NCBI RefSeq assembly: GCF_036898465.1
Contig: NZ_JARUMJ010000001.1
Coordinates: 2,480,001 to 2,544,000, forward strand
Reading direction: 5' to 3'
Origin: Streptomyces sp. B21-105
GTDB lineage: Bacteria > Actinomycetota > Actinomycetes > Streptomycetales > Streptomycetaceae
DNA length: 64,000 nt
This document shows, piece after piece, positions 55,729 to 64,000 of the stretch. Both the position numbers and the translations under genes were made by a program. The notes beneath the pieces are model-generated. The model had not been told where the DNA came from. It did no database searches and saw only the letters and a list, made by a program, of their open reading frames with translations. Numbering within the stretch: position 1 is the first letter of the stretch; every line of letters begins with the position of its first letter.

Positions 55729-55739
55729 CGGGCCCCGCC

Positions 55740-56120
55740 TCAGCTGTCGAAGCGTGCGGCTTTCAGGTACTCGGGGTTGGGGTCCAGTGCGGCGGCCAGC
55801 CGGAAGTGACGTTTGGCCTGGTCTCCGCGGCCCTGCCGCTCGTAGGTGCGGCCGAGTGCGAAGTGCGCGAACGCGTTGTCCGGCTCCCGCTCCAGTACGA
55901 CGGTGAACTCCAGCTCGGCGGGCCGTAGTTGAGCGGCGGCGAAGAAGGCGCGCGCCCGCAGGAGCCGGGCGGCGGTGTTCTCGGGGTGTGCGGCGATGAC
56001 CGAGTCGAGCAATTTCACCGCGCCCCGCGGGTCCCGTGCGGCGAGGAGCTGTTCCGCGGCACGGAAGTCGATGACGTGCGTCTCCGGAGTACGTCCGGTC
56101 GAACCTGCGGTATTGGGCAC
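55740..56120 (-). CDS. Tetratricopeptide repeat protein
   Basis: A 126-residue protein made of TPR-type helices: [94 protein letters not shown]. Three repeats can be counted. It probably mediates a protein contact. The GTG at 56120 lies 50 bases after the coaE stop on the same strand, so it may be in the coaE operon. Confidence 0.88.
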   Translation of the reverse strand: MPNTAGSTGRTPETHVIDFRAAEQLLAARDPRGAVKLLDSVIAAHPENTAARLLRARAFFAAAQLRPAELEFTVVLEREPDNAFAHFALGRTYERQGRGDQAKRHFRLAAALDPNPEYLKAARFDS

Positions 56121-56170
56121 GGAAAAATCCTTCCCTTGCTGGAAGGGTTCAACGCGCGGAGCCGGCGGCG

Positions 56171-56791
56171 CTATTCCGGGGAGCTCCCGGCTTGGGCGTG
56201 TGCTCGGCGCAGGAGGTCGTCCCAGACGTCCTGCACGCGTTGTTCCAGTTCGGGCAGCGGCACGTCGTTGTCGATCACGATGTCGGCGATCTCCCGGCGG
56301 TTCTCGCGAGTCGCCTGGGCGGCCATGCGGGCGCGGGCGTCCGCCTCGGTCATGCCGCGCAGCCGGACGAGCCGGTCGAGCTGGGTGTCGGGTCCCGCGT
56401 CGACGACGATCACGACGTCGTAGAGGGGGGCGAGGCCGTTCTCGGTGAGGAGGGGGACGTCGTGGACGACGACGGCATCCTTGGGGGCCGCCGTCTCGAG
56501 GTCGTGGGAGCGGGCGCCGACGAGGGGGTGCACGATCGAGTTGAGGAGGGCGAGTCGCTCGGGGTCGGCGAAGACGATGGAGCCCAGGCGGGGACGGTCG
56601 AGGCTGCCGTCGGGTGTCAGTACGTCCTCCCCGAAGGCGTCGACGATCGCCGCGAGACCCGGGGTGCCCGGGGCGACGACCTCGCGTGCGATGCGGTCCG
56701 CGTCGATGAGCACGGCTCCGTGCTCGACGAGCAACCGTGACACCTCGCTCTTGCCGGCGCCGATCCCGCCGGTCAGGCCCACCTTCAGCAT
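56171..56791 (-). CDS. coaE: Dephospho-CoA kinase
   Basis: CoaE phosphorylates dephospho-CoA in the last step of CoA synthesis. The 206-residue protein has the P-loop GGIGAGKS at residues 8-15, [27 protein letters not shown], then [13 protein letters not shown], a lid-type arginine stretch ([20 protein letters not shown]) and [17 protein letters not shown]. The length is normal for the stand-alone enzyme. Confidence 0.96.
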   Translation of the reverse strand: MLKVGLTGGIGAGKSEVSRLLVEHGAVLIDADRIAREVVAPGTPGLAAIVDAFGEDVLTPDGSLDRPRLGSIVFADPERLALLNSIVHPLVGARSHDLETAAPKDAVVVHDVPLLTENGLAPLYDVVIVVDAGPDTQLDRLVRLRGMTEADARARMAAQATRENRREIADIVIDNDVPLPELEQRVQDVWDDLLRRAHAQAGSSPE

Positions 56792-56903
56792 GAGCGGAAG
56801 CTTAGGGCCTGCCGGTGACAGTGCGCCCGGCGGTCCCGGTACCGGCCGACCCGCTTCCGGGCGCCAGTCTCTGCGCGGTGACGCCCGGGACGCAGCCGGC
56901 TGC

Positions 56904-57842
56904 TCAGCCCTCGCCCTCCCGCTCCGCGAGGAAGCGTTCGAATTCCAGCCCGATCTCGTCGGCGGACGGGATGTCGACGGGCTCGGCCAGCATGTTTCCG
57001 CGGGTCTCGGCGCCGGCAGCAGCGTCGTACTGATGTTCGAGGCCCTGGACGAGTGAGGTCAGCTCCTCGTCGCCTTCCTGGATCTGGCGGTCGATCTCGG
57101 TCTGCGTGCGGTGTGCGTCCGTGCGCAGGGCGTGGGCGATGGCGGGCAGGACCAGTCCGGTCGCCGCGGTGATCGCCTCCAGGACCGTCAGAGCGGCGTC
57201 GGGGTACGCGGAGCGGGCGATGTAGTGCGGGACGTGCGCGGCGACGCCCAGGATGTCGTGGCCGGCTTCCATGAGGCGGTACTCGACGAGCGCCTCGGCG
57301 CTGCCGGGGACCTGCGCCTCGTCGAAGGGGCTGCGGTGGCCCGGCATGAGGTCGGTGCGGTTGCCGTGCGGGGTGAGGCCCACGGGTCGCGTGTGCGGTA
57401 CGCCCATGGGGATGCCGTGGAAGTTCACCGACAGGCGGACGCCGAGCCGCTCGACGATCTGTTGTACGGCGGCGGCGAAGCGCTCCCACTCGACGTCCGG
57501 CTCGGGACCCGACAGCAGGAGGAAGGGCGCGCCGGTGGTGTCCTGGAGGAGCCGCACCTCGATGGCCGGCTCCTCGTACTCGCTCCACCGGTCGCGTTTG
57601 AAGGTGAGCAGCGGGCGGCGGGCGCGGTAGTCCACGAGCCGGTCGTGGTCGAAACGGGCGACGAGTTGGTGGGGCAGCGAGTCGAGAAGCCGCTCGACGA
57701 TCTGGTCGCCGGTCTCGCCCGCGTCGATGTATCCGTCGAAGTGGTAGAGCATGACAAGTCCGGCCGACTCCTGGGCCAGCGCCATGTCGACGACTGCCAG
57801 GCCCTTCGGCTCCCATGCGTACAGACTCTGCGGATCAAGCAC
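56904..57842 (-). CDS. PAC2-family protein
   Basis: A 312-residue PAC2 protein (proteasome-assembly-chaperone-2-like fold) of the actinobacterial type. Recognised parts are [33 protein letters not shown], the [47 protein letters not shown] segment, and the [15 protein letters not shown] [18 protein letters not shown]. The function in bacteria is unclear; the actinobacterial context suggests a link with proteasome-type turnover. The GTG at 57842 has GGAGGAGC upstream. Confidence 0.88.
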   Translation of the reverse strand: MLDPQSLYAWEPKGLAVVDMALAQESAGLVMLYHFDGYIDAGETGDQIVERLLDSLPHQLVARFDHDRLVDYRARRPLLTFKRDRWSEYEEPAIEVRLLQDTTGAPFLLLSGPEPDVEWERFAAAVQQIVERLGVRLSVNFHGIPMGVPHTRPVGLTPHGNRTDLMPGHRSPFDEAQVPGSAEALVEYRLMEAGHDILGVAAHVPHYIARSAYPDAALTVLEAITAATGLVLPAIAHALRTDAHRTQTEIDRQIQEGDEELTSLVQGLEHQYDAAAGAETRGNMLAEPVDIPSADEIGLEFERFLAEREGEG

Positions 57843-57970
57843 TTGGACCGCTCCTCCTCGTGTTCCTTCTGGTCAACGCCCGTGGGAGCGTGGGCATTCC
57901 CGTCCGGGCCCCATGATCGGAGGACTCGGAGCGTCGGAGGACTCGTGCGCGGGCGGGGTCGCGGTCAGCA

Positions 57971-58006
57971 CTGAGGGCCCGCACCTCGAAAGGTGCGGGC
58001 CCTCAG
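57971..58006. terminator. rpsA terminator hairpin
   Basis: A perfect 16-bp stem (CTGAGGGCCCGCACCT with its complement) around a four-base loop lies 46 bases after the rpsA stop. It is symmetric and could also stop transcription the other way. Beside it, the 17-bp string TACGTGCTACGCCTC is nearly duplicated between 58008 and 58038. Confidence 0.92.
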
Positions 58007-58051
58007 TTACGTGCTACGCCTCAGCTACGTGCTACGCCTCGGCGGCTGCGA

Positions 58052-59554
58052 TCAGCTCTGGCCGCCGGCCAGCTTCTCGCGCAGCGCGGCAAGCGCCTCG
58101 TCCGAGGCCAGCGCGCCGGACGTGTCGGCGCCCTCGGAGGAGTAGGAGCCGCCACCGCTGGACGCGGCCGGAGCCGCACCCGCCGTGTCGCCACCCTCGG
58201 CGGCGGCCTTCTCGTCCGCCTCGCGGGACTTGATGACCTGAGCCTGGTGCTGCTCGAAGCGCGTCTGCGCCTCGGCGTACTGGTTCTCCCAGACCTCACG
58301 CTGCGACTCGAAGCCCTCGAGCCAGTCGTTGGTCTCGGGGTCGAAGCCCTCGGGGTAGATGTAGTTGCCCTGGTCGTCGTACGACGCGGCCATGCCGTAG
58401 AGCGTGGGGTCGAACTCGACCGAGGCCGGGTCGGAGCCGAAGGACTCGTTGGCCTGCTTCAGCGACAGCGAGATCCGGCGACGCTCGAGGTCGATGTCGA
58501 TGACCTTGACGAAGATCTCGTCGTTGACCTGGACGACCTGCTCCGGGATCTCCACGTGGCGCTCGGCCAGCTCGGAGATGTGGACAAGACCCTCGATGCC
58601 CTCGTCCACGCGGACGAACGCACCGAACGGAACCAGCTTCGTGACCTTGCCGGGCACGACCTGGCCGATCTGGTGGGTGCGGGCGAACTGCTGCCACGGG
58701 TCTTCCTGGGTCGCCTTCAGCGACAGGGAGACGCGCTCGCGGTCCATGTCGACGTCAAGGACCTCGACCGTGACCTCCTGGCCGACCTCGACGACCTCGG
58801 AGGGGTGGTCGATGTGCTTCCAGGACAGCTCGGAGACGTGGACCAGACCGTCGACGCCACCCAGGTCCACGAAGGCACCGAAGTTGACGATCGAGGAGAC
58901 GACGCCGGAGCGGACCTGACCCTTCTGGAGGGTCGTGAGGAACGTCTGGCGCACCTCGGACTGGGTCTGCTCCAGCCAGGCGCGACGGGACAGGACCACG
59001 TTGTTGCGGTTCTTGTCCAGCTCGATGATCTTGGCCTCGAGCTCCTTGCCCACGTAGGGCTGGAGGTCGCGGACGCGGCGCATCTCGACGAGGGAGGCCG
59101 GCAGGAAGCCACGGAGGCCGATGTCGAGGATGAGACCACCCTTGACGACCTCGATGACGGTGCCGGTGACGATGCCGTCCTCTTCCTTGATCTTCTCGAT
59201 CGTGCCCCAGGCGCGCTCGTACTGGGCGCGCTTCTTCGAGAGGATCAGGCGGCCTTCCTTGTCCTCCTTCTGGAGAACAAGGGCTTCGATCTCGTCGCCG
59301 ACCTTGACGACCTCGTTGGGGTCGACGTCGTGCTTGATCGAGAGTTCGCGGCTCGGGATGACACCTTCGGTCTTGTAACCGATGTCGAGCAGGACCTCGT
59401 CCCGGTCGACCTTCACGATGACGCCGTCGACGATGTCGCCGTCGTTGAAGTACTTGATCGTCTCGTCGATCGCGGCGAGGAAGGCTTCCTCGTTACCGAT
59501 GTCGTTGACCGCAACCTGCGGGGTGGTGGCGGTGGTCTCGGTGCTGCTCGTCAT
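58052..59554 (-). CDS. rpsA: 30S ribosomal protein S1
   Basis: A 500-residue S1 protein with four S1 RNA-binding domains (about residues 34-104, 122-188, 209-277 and 294-363): DGVIVKVDRDEVLLDIGYKTEGVIPSREL, GTVIEVVKGGLILDIGLRGFLPASL, SGVVSSIVNFGAFVDLGGVDGLVHVSEL, and GKVTKLVPFGAFVRVDEGIEGLVHISEL. The C-terminal 130 residues are acidic and Ser/Gly-rich. It helps mRNA binding to the ribosome. The ATG is at 59554; a long leader of about 190 bases precedes it. Confidence 0.97.
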   Translation of the reverse strand: MTSSTETTATTPQVAVNDIGNEEAFLAAIDETIKYFNDGDIVDGVIVKVDRDEVLLDIGYKTEGVIPSRELSIKHDVDPNEVVKVGDEIEALVLQKEDKEGRLILSKKRAQYERAWGTIEKIKEEDGIVTGTVIEVVKGGLILDIGLRGFLPASLVEMRRVRDLQPYVGKELEAKIIELDKNRNNVVLSRRAWLEQTQSEVRQTFLTTLQKGQVRSGVVSSIVNFGAFVDLGGVDGLVHVSELSWKHIDHPSEVVEVGQEVTVEVLDVDMDRERVSLSLKATQEDPWQQFARTHQIGQVVPGKVTKLVPFGAFVRVDEGIEGLVHISELAERHVEIPEQVVQVNDEIFVKVIDIDLERRRISLSLKQANESFGSDPASVEFDPTLYGMAASYDDQGNYIYPEGFDPETNDWLEGFESQREVWENQYAEAQTRFEQHQAQVIKSREADEKAAAEGGDTAGAAPAASSGGGSYSSEGADTSGALASDEALAALREKLAGGQS

Positions 59555-59753
59555 GTGGGAAAGGGCTCCGGTTACGGACAGAAAGTCGTAGGTACTGCTA
59601 CGCCGGGAGCCCGTGTCGCTCTGCAGAAGCCGGACAGCCAAGGACGCGCCCCACCAGAAACTGGTGACGACGCCTCGAAAACCGAGGGGACATACAACAG
59701 ATGCGAGCGCAGCCTGCTACGTCTGAGGTGCGCAGGCTCGCAGCGCAACTTGT

Positions 59754-59782
59754 AGCATACGGGGGCAGCCGGGCAGGGTCAA
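59754..59782 (-). promoter_or_regulatory. rpsA promoter (-35 TTGACC, -10 TATGCT)
   Basis: On the minus strand, TTGACC (59782-59777) and TATGCT (59759-59754) are separated by 17 bp, close to the housekeeping consensus and the strongest promoter-like pair seen in the window. It would give an rpsA leader of about 190 bases. The remaining sequence between rpsA and the methyltransferase (59555-59929) holds no gene. Confidence 0.82.
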
Positions 59783-59932
59783 TGCGCGAAGACGCACACC
59801 CGGGGCGGAACACCGCAAACCCGGCACACAACCTTTCTCCTGAGGCCATGCACGCCGCAGGAAGCCCCTCCGGCGACACCTCGGTGCGCCGTCGGGCGGG
59901 TTGCACGGAAGAGTACGACGAGGGAGCCCATC

Positions 59933-60754
59933 ATCCAAGAGCCCGCATCGTCCGAGCCGGCCTTCGAGCCGGAAGCCACCCGACGCGACGCCGACGTCGC
60001 CGAGAGCTCCCGGGCCAACCGGGGCTGGTGGGACCGCAACGCGGACGAATACCAGGTCGAGCACGGCACCTTCCTCGGCGACGACCGCTTCGTGTGGGGA
60101 CCCGAGGGTCTGGACGAGGTGGAGGCCGAGCTGCTCGGCCCGCCGGAGGACCTCAAGGGCAGGTCGGTCCTGGAGATCGGCGCCGGCGCGGCGCAGTGCG
60201 CGCGCTGGCTGGCCGCGCAGGGCGCCCGGCCGGTCGCGCTGGACCTCTCCCACCGGCAACTCCAGCACGCGCTGCGCATCGGCGGCTCGTTCCCGCTGGT
60301 GTGCGCCGACGCGGGCGCGCTGCCCTTCGCCGACGCATCCTTCGACCTGGCCTGCTCGGCGTACGGGGCGCTGCCGTTCGTCGCCGATCCGGTGCTGGTG
60401 CTGCGGGAGGTGCGGCGGGTGCTGCGTCCGGGCGGGCGCTTCGTGTTCTCGGTGACCCATCCGATCCGCTGGGCGTTTCCCGACGAGCCGGGTCCCGAGG
60501 GCCTGTCCGTGTCGTCCTCCTACTTCGACCGCACTCCGTATGTCGAGCAGGACGATCAGGGCCGCGCCGTGTACGTGGAGCATCACCGCACGCTCGGCGA
60601 CCGGGTCCGCGACATCGTGTCGGGCGGGTTCCGGCTGGTGGACCTGGTCGAGCCGGAGTGGCCGGCCTGGAACTCGTCGGAGTGGGGCGGCTGGTCCCCG
60701 CTGCGCGGCCACCTGATCCCGGGAACGGCAGTCTTCGTCTGCGAGCGCGACTAG
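59933..60754 (+). CDS. Class I SAM-dependent methyltransferase with a non-standard start
   Basis: The coding sense begins upstream of any usual start: the frame includes RANRGWWDRNADEYQVEHGTFLGDD, a conserved N-terminal stretch of this family, then FVWGPEGLDEVEAELLGPPEDLKGRSVLEIGAGAAQCARWLAAQGARPVALDLSHRQLQHALRIGG, and GGRFVFSVTHPIRW. No in-frame ATG, GTG or TTG is found from 59762 down to GTG 60092, which would cut off WWDRNADEY. The best start is ATC at 59933 (or 59930), seven or four bases after AGGGAG. The product has 273 residues from there. Confidence 0.72.
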   Translation: MQEPASSEPAFEPEATRRDADVAESSRANRGWWDRNADEYQVEHGTFLGDDRFVWGPEGLDEVEAELLGPPEDLKGRSVLEIGAGAAQCARWLAAQGARPVALDLSHRQLQHALRIGGSFPLVCADAGALPFADASFDLACSAYGALPFVADPVLVLREVRRVLRPGGRFVFSVTHPIRWAFPDEPGPEGLSVSSSYFDRTPYVEQDDQGRAVYVEHHRTLGDRVRDIVSGGFRLVDLVEPEWPAWNSSEWGGWSPLRGHLIPGTAVFVCERD

Positions 60755-60825
60755 GACGTGTGCGACCGCTCGCTGCGTCCTGCCGTCCTGCCGCGCCCCC
60801 CTGCGGGGCGTACGACACTGGGTGC

Positions 60826-63372
60826 GTGATCCCCCGTTTCGATGCCCTGGACGCGCTGCCCGTGCGGGCCGCCCTGCCCGATCTGAACGACGCTCTGGAG
60901 GGGCACGGCGCGGCGGTGCTCGCCGCGCCGCCCGGCACGGGGAAGACGACGCTGGTGCCGCTGGTGCTGGCCGGGCTGCTGGGTGAGGGGCCCGCGCGGC
61001 GGGTGGTGGTGGCCGAGCCGCGGCGCATCGCGGCGCGGGCCGCGGCCCGGCGGATGGCCTGGCTGCTGGGCGAGCGGCCCGGCGAGAGCGTCGGTCACAC
61101 CGTGCGCGGGGAGCGGGTCGTGGGGCGGCACACGCGTGTGGAGGTCGTCACGACGGGCGTGCTGCTGCAGCGGCTCCAGCGCGACCAGGAGCTGACGGGC
61201 GTCGACGTGGTGGTGCTGGACGAGTGCCATGAGCGCCATCTAGACGCGGACGCGTCGGCCGCGTTCCTGTGGGACGTGCGCGAGACGTTGCGGCCCGAGT
61301 TGCGGCTGGTGGCCGCTTCCGCGACGACCGACACGGCCGGGTGGGCGCGGCTGCTGGGCGGGGCTCCGGTGGTTCAGGCCCACGGCTCGGCGTTCGACGT
61401 GGAGGTGGTGTGGGCGCCGCCGATGCGTCCCGTGCGGCCGCCGCACGGGACGCGGGTGGATCCGGCGCTGTTGGCGCATGTGGCGTCGGTGGTGCGGCGG
61501 GCGCTGGCGGAGCGGTCGGGGGACGTGCTGTGTTTCCTGCCGGGGGTCGGGGAGATCGCGCGGGTCTCGGGGCAGCTGGGGGCGCCGGCCGGGGTGGACG
61601 TGCTGCAGGTGCACGGTCGGTCGCCGGCGGGTGTGCAGGACGCGGCGCTGTCGCCGGGTGTGCGGCGCCGGGTGGTGCTCGCGACGTCCGTGGCGGAGTC
61701 GTCGCTGACCGTGCCGGGGGTGCGGGTGGTCGTGGACTCGGGTCTGGCGCGGGAGCCGCGGGTGGACCACGCGCGCGGGCTGAGCGCGCTCGCGACCGTG
61801 CGGGCCTCGCAGGCGGCGGGACGGCAGCGGGCGGGGCGGGCCGGGCGTGAGGCGCCGGGGGCGGTGTACCGGTGCTGGGCGCAGGCGGAGGACGCCCGGC
61901 TGCCGGCGTTTCCGGCTCCGGAGATCAAGGTGGCCGATCTGGCGGCGTTCGCGTTGCAGGCGGCCTGCTGGGGTGATCCGGACGCGTCGGGGCTGGCGTT
62001 GCTGGATGCGCCGCCGGCCGGGGCGATGGTGGCGGCGCGGGAGCTGCTGACGGCGATCGGCGCGGTGGACGCGGCGGGCCGGGCGACGGCCCGGGGGGTG
62101 CGGTTGGCGCGGCTGGGGCTGCATCCGCGGTTGGGGCGGGCGCTGCTGGACGGGGCGTCGCTGGTGGGGGTGGAGCGGGCGGCGGAGGTGGTCGCGTTGC
62201 TGAGCGAGGAGGCGCCGCGGGAGTACGGCGACGATCTGACGGCGGCGCTGGGCTGCGCCCGGCGCGGGGGCGACGCCTATGCGGGGAGGTGGCGGTCGGA
62301 GGTGCGGCGGCTGCGTGCCGTCGCGGCGGACGTCGACGTGCCGCCCGTGCGGGAGGCGTCGTCGGCTGCGGGGAGCGCCGGGGGCGGGGCCGTCGACGGT
62401 GAGGATCTCGCCGTCGGCCATGTGGTGGCCCTGGCCTTTCCGGAGCGGGTCGCGAAGGGGGACGGGGGGTCGTGGCTGATGGTTTCGGGGACGCGGGCGG
62501 AGGTGCGGGAGGGGTCGGGTCTGCGGGGCGCTCGCTGGCTGGCCGTGGCCGTCGCGGACCGGCCGGTCGGCAGGGGGCACGCGCGTGTGCAGCTGGCGGC
62601 GGTGGTGGACGAGGAGGTGGCGCGGCTCGCGGCCGGTGCGCTGCTGGACGAGCGGGAGGAGGTGCACTGGGCCGACGGGGACGTGGTGGCGCGGCGGGTG
62701 GAGCGGCTCGGGGCGGTGGAGCTCGGGGCGCGTCCGTTGCGGGACGCGGGCGCGGCACTCGTGCGCGGTGCGCTGGTGGAGGGGCTGGATAAGGAGGGGC
62801 TGGGGCTGCTTCGCTGGTCGGCCGAGGCGGTCGTCCTGCGGCAGCGGCTCGCGTTTTTGCGGTTGCGGCTCGGTGAGCCGTGGCCTGACGTCGGTGACGC
62901 GTCGTTGCACGCGCGTGTGGACGACTGGCTGGAGCCGGAGCTCGGTCGGGCGCGGCGGCGGAGCGATCTCGGGCGGATCGACGCCGGGGCGGCGCTCGGA
63001 CGGCTGCTGCCGTGGGCGTCCGGTGCGGCGGGCCGGCTGGACGAGCTGGCGCCCGAGCGGATGGCCGTCCCCAGCGGGTCCAGGGCGCGGATCGACTACG
63101 CGGACCCGGAGCGGCCTGTTCTGGCGGTGAAGTTGCAGGAGATGTTCGGGCTGCAGGAGTCGCCGCGGGTGGCGGGGGTGCCGTTGCTGGTGCATCTGCT
63201 GTCGCCCGCCGGGCGGCCCGTGGCCGTCACCGCGGACCTCGCGTCGTTCTGGCGGGAGGGCTACAAGGGGGTGCGGGCGGAGTTGCGCGGCCGGTACCCG
63301 AAGCATCCGTGGCCGGAGGATCCGGTCGGCGCGGAGCCGACCCGGTACACCAACGCGCGGCTCAGGCGGTGA
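60826..63372 (+). CDS. hrpB: ATP-dependent helicase HrpB
   Basis: An 848-residue DEAH/RHA-type helicase. Walker A is APPGTGKTTLVPL near residues 34-46, motif II is VVLDECHERHLDAD (DECH), motif III SATTDT, then helicase C motifs including RVVLATSVAESSLTVPGVRVVVDSG and QAAGRQRAGRAGREAPGAVYR. The HrpB C-terminal domain is at the end: LKLQEMFGLQESPRVAGVPLLVHLLSPAGRPVAVTADLASFWREGYKGVRAELRGRYPKHPWPEDP (starting near residue 765). The GTG at 60826 begins VIPRFDALDALPVR. Its end overlaps the DUF3068 gene by 11 bases. Confidence 0.95.
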   Translation: MIPRFDALDALPVRAALPDLNDALEGHGAAVLAAPPGTGKTTLVPLVLAGLLGEGPARRVVVAEPRRIAARAAARRMAWLLGERPGESVGHTVRGERVVGRHTRVEVVTTGVLLQRLQRDQELTGVDVVVLDECHERHLDADASAAFLWDVRETLRPELRLVAASATTDTAGWARLLGGAPVVQAHGSAFDVEVVWAPPMRPVRPPHGTRVDPALLAHVASVVRRALAERSGDVLCFLPGVGEIARVSGQLGAPAGVDVLQVHGRSPAGVQDAALSPGVRRRVVLATSVAESSLTVPGVRVVVDSGLAREPRVDHARGLSALATVRASQAAGRQRAGRAGREAPGAVYRCWAQAEDARLPAFPAPEIKVADLAAFALQAACWGDPDASGLALLDAPPAGAMVAARELLTAIGAVDAAGRATARGVRLARLGLHPRLGRALLDGASLVGVERAAEVVALLSEEAPREYGDDLTAALGCARRGGDAYAGRWRSEVRRLRAVAADVDVPPVREASSAAGSAGGGAVDGEDLAVGHVVALAFPERVAKGDGGSWLMVSGTRAEVREGSGLRGARWLAVAVADRPVGRGHARVQLAAVVDEEVARLAAGALLDEREEVHWADGDVVARRVERLGAVELGARPLRDAGAALVRGALVEGLDKEGLGLLRWSAEAVVLRQRLAFLRLRLGEPWPDVGDASLHARVDDWLEPELGRARRRSDLGRIDAGAALGRLLPWASGAAGRLDELAPERMAVPSGSRARIDYADPERPVLAVKLQEMFGLQESPRVAGVPLLVHLLSPAGRPVAVTADLASFWREGYKGVRAELRGRYPKHPWPEDPVGAEPTRYTNARLRR

Positions 63373-64000
63373 CCGGCTGTGGTGCGGCGGGGGCCGTGGG
63401 GGCGGGCGGCCGGGGGCGGCGGGAGCGGGCCTCCAGGTACAGGGAGAGCGACATGAGCAGGGCGGCCAGCAGGAGGAAGCTCCAGGGGAGGTAGGAGGTC
63501 AGCAGCAGGACCAGGGTGCGGTTGGACTTGACGACGGACACGGTGTGGTCGATGTAGTCCTCACGCATCTTGACGTGTCCGGCGAACGCGGTGACCTTGG
63601 CGCGGTCGCCGAGGAGGGTGCCGCCGCGCAGTTCCTCCTGGTGGATCTCCTCGCCGTTGACGGGTGCTCCGGTGACGGGCTCGACCCAGAACCTGCGGAC
63701 CGTGGTGTACCAGCGGGTGGTGCCGGTCTTGGCGATGTCCGCCGGGGTGATGCCCTTGACCGGCATCGTTTTGGGCATGGCGACCTGGGTCCAGGGGACG
63801 GTCTGCTCGAAGTAGTAGACCGTCAGGCCGCGGAAGGTCCGGGTGCCCCGGTAGTGGATGGGGGCGCTGGTGCGGGTCTGGGCGTCGAAGTACTGGTAGT
63901 CGCGCTTCTCCGTCAGGAACGGCCACTTGAACTCGATGCCCGTGCGGCGCACGGGGTCGCCGTCGACCATTTCGCCGGTGGCGTGGACGGGTTCCTGGGT
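63362..64000 (-). CDS. DUF3068/PorA-family protein, C-terminal part
   Basis: The gene runs off the right edge; 212 codons are seen. The last part has TVYYFEQTVPWTQVAMPKTMPVKGITPADIAKTGTTRWYTTVRRFWVEPVTGAPVNGEEIHQEELRGG, the DUF3068 pattern, and one C-terminal membrane helix (TLVLLLTSYLPWSFLLLAALLMSLSLYLEA) followed by a basic tail. Family members are secreted or membrane-anchored actinobacterial proteins of unclear role, named after PorA of corynebacteria. It overlaps hrpB tail to tail. Confidence 0.88.
   Translation of the reverse strand, partial: TQEPVHATGEMVDGDPVRRTGIEFKWPFLTEKRDYQYFDAQTRTSAPIHYRGTRTFRGLTVYYFEQTVPWTQVAMPKTMPVKGITPADIAKTGTTRWYTTVRRFWVEPVTGAPVNGEEIHQEELRGGTLLGDRAKVTAFAGHVKMREDYIDHTVSVVKSNRTLVLLLTSYLPWSFLLLAALLMSLSLYLEARSRRPRPPAPTAPAAPQPVTA

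Noticed and set aside
59701..60825. Extension of hrpB to a start at 59701
   Set aside because: The frame is open upstream by chance and overlaps the methyltransferase, which carries the family motifs. HrpB homology starts at 60826.

Overview
The window is high-GC actinobacterial DNA. The gene content points to a Streptomyces chromosome: RapZ-UvrC coupling, mycothiol-type enzymes, an Scr1-type HTH plus DUF397 pair, TerD proteins, DUF6343, PAC2 and DUF3068 proteins, GTG starts, GTGA/ATGA gene overlaps and apparently leaderless promoters. No rRNA, tRNA or CRISPR array was seen.

Layout. 1-7.0 kb: the end of rapZ coupled to uvrC, an HTH regulator, and uvrA. 7.0-11.0 kb: a mycothiol-dependent isomerase-like protein, an MBL hydrolase, a frameshifted relic, type II dehydroquinate dehydratase (aroQ) and an LD-carboxypeptidase. 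11.0-12.5 kb: two broken genes, an MHS transporter and a phosphodiester glycosidase, that meet at a deletion junction. 12.6-16.5 kb: a TerC-family membrane protein behind a yybP-ykoY-like Mn riboswitch candidate, and two TerD proteins. 16.7-21.5 kb: uvrB, an MHYT sensor, a secreted glycerophosphodiesterase and an Ogt/MGMT alkyltransferase. 21.6-32.7 kb: an MFS exporter with a coupled small ORF, a VOC protein, the pseudouridine pair psuG-psuK, a methyltransferase, a CBS protein, a uridine-kinase-like protein, DUF2293 and DUF1772 proteins, an orphan GltD-like subunit and a MocR regulator.

33.0-35.8 kb is an Scr1-type HTH/DUF397 pair divergent from an RsbW-like ATP-binding protein, with a palindrome between them. 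36.0-46 kb is the accessory zone. It holds a large tyrosine recombinase with a coiled-coil partner, a complete IS5-type element with 17-bp inverted repeats, TTA target duplications and a passenger gene, then a hydrolase-hemerythrin pair, an SDR enzyme, truncated transporter and esterase relics, and small genes of unknown function. 46.2-64 kb returns to core-like content: a FUSC exporter, a racemase-like protein with an NCS1 permease and a divergent GntR regulator over a 16-bp operator, a family 5 uracil-DNA glycosylase, coaE, PAC2, rpsA with a clear promoter and terminator, hrpB and a truncated DUF3068 gene.

DNA repair is the main theme: UvrA, UvrB, UvrC, an alkyltransferase and a uracil-DNA glycosylase lie within 54 kb. 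The observations most worth checking are the IS with a passenger gene, the riboswitch whose 3' arm is complementary to the terC ribosome binding site, the methyltransferase lacking an ATG/GTG/TTG start, the racemase-like protein with only one of its two catalytic cysteines, the TerD protein fused to an ATPase-like domain, and the recombinase frameshift.
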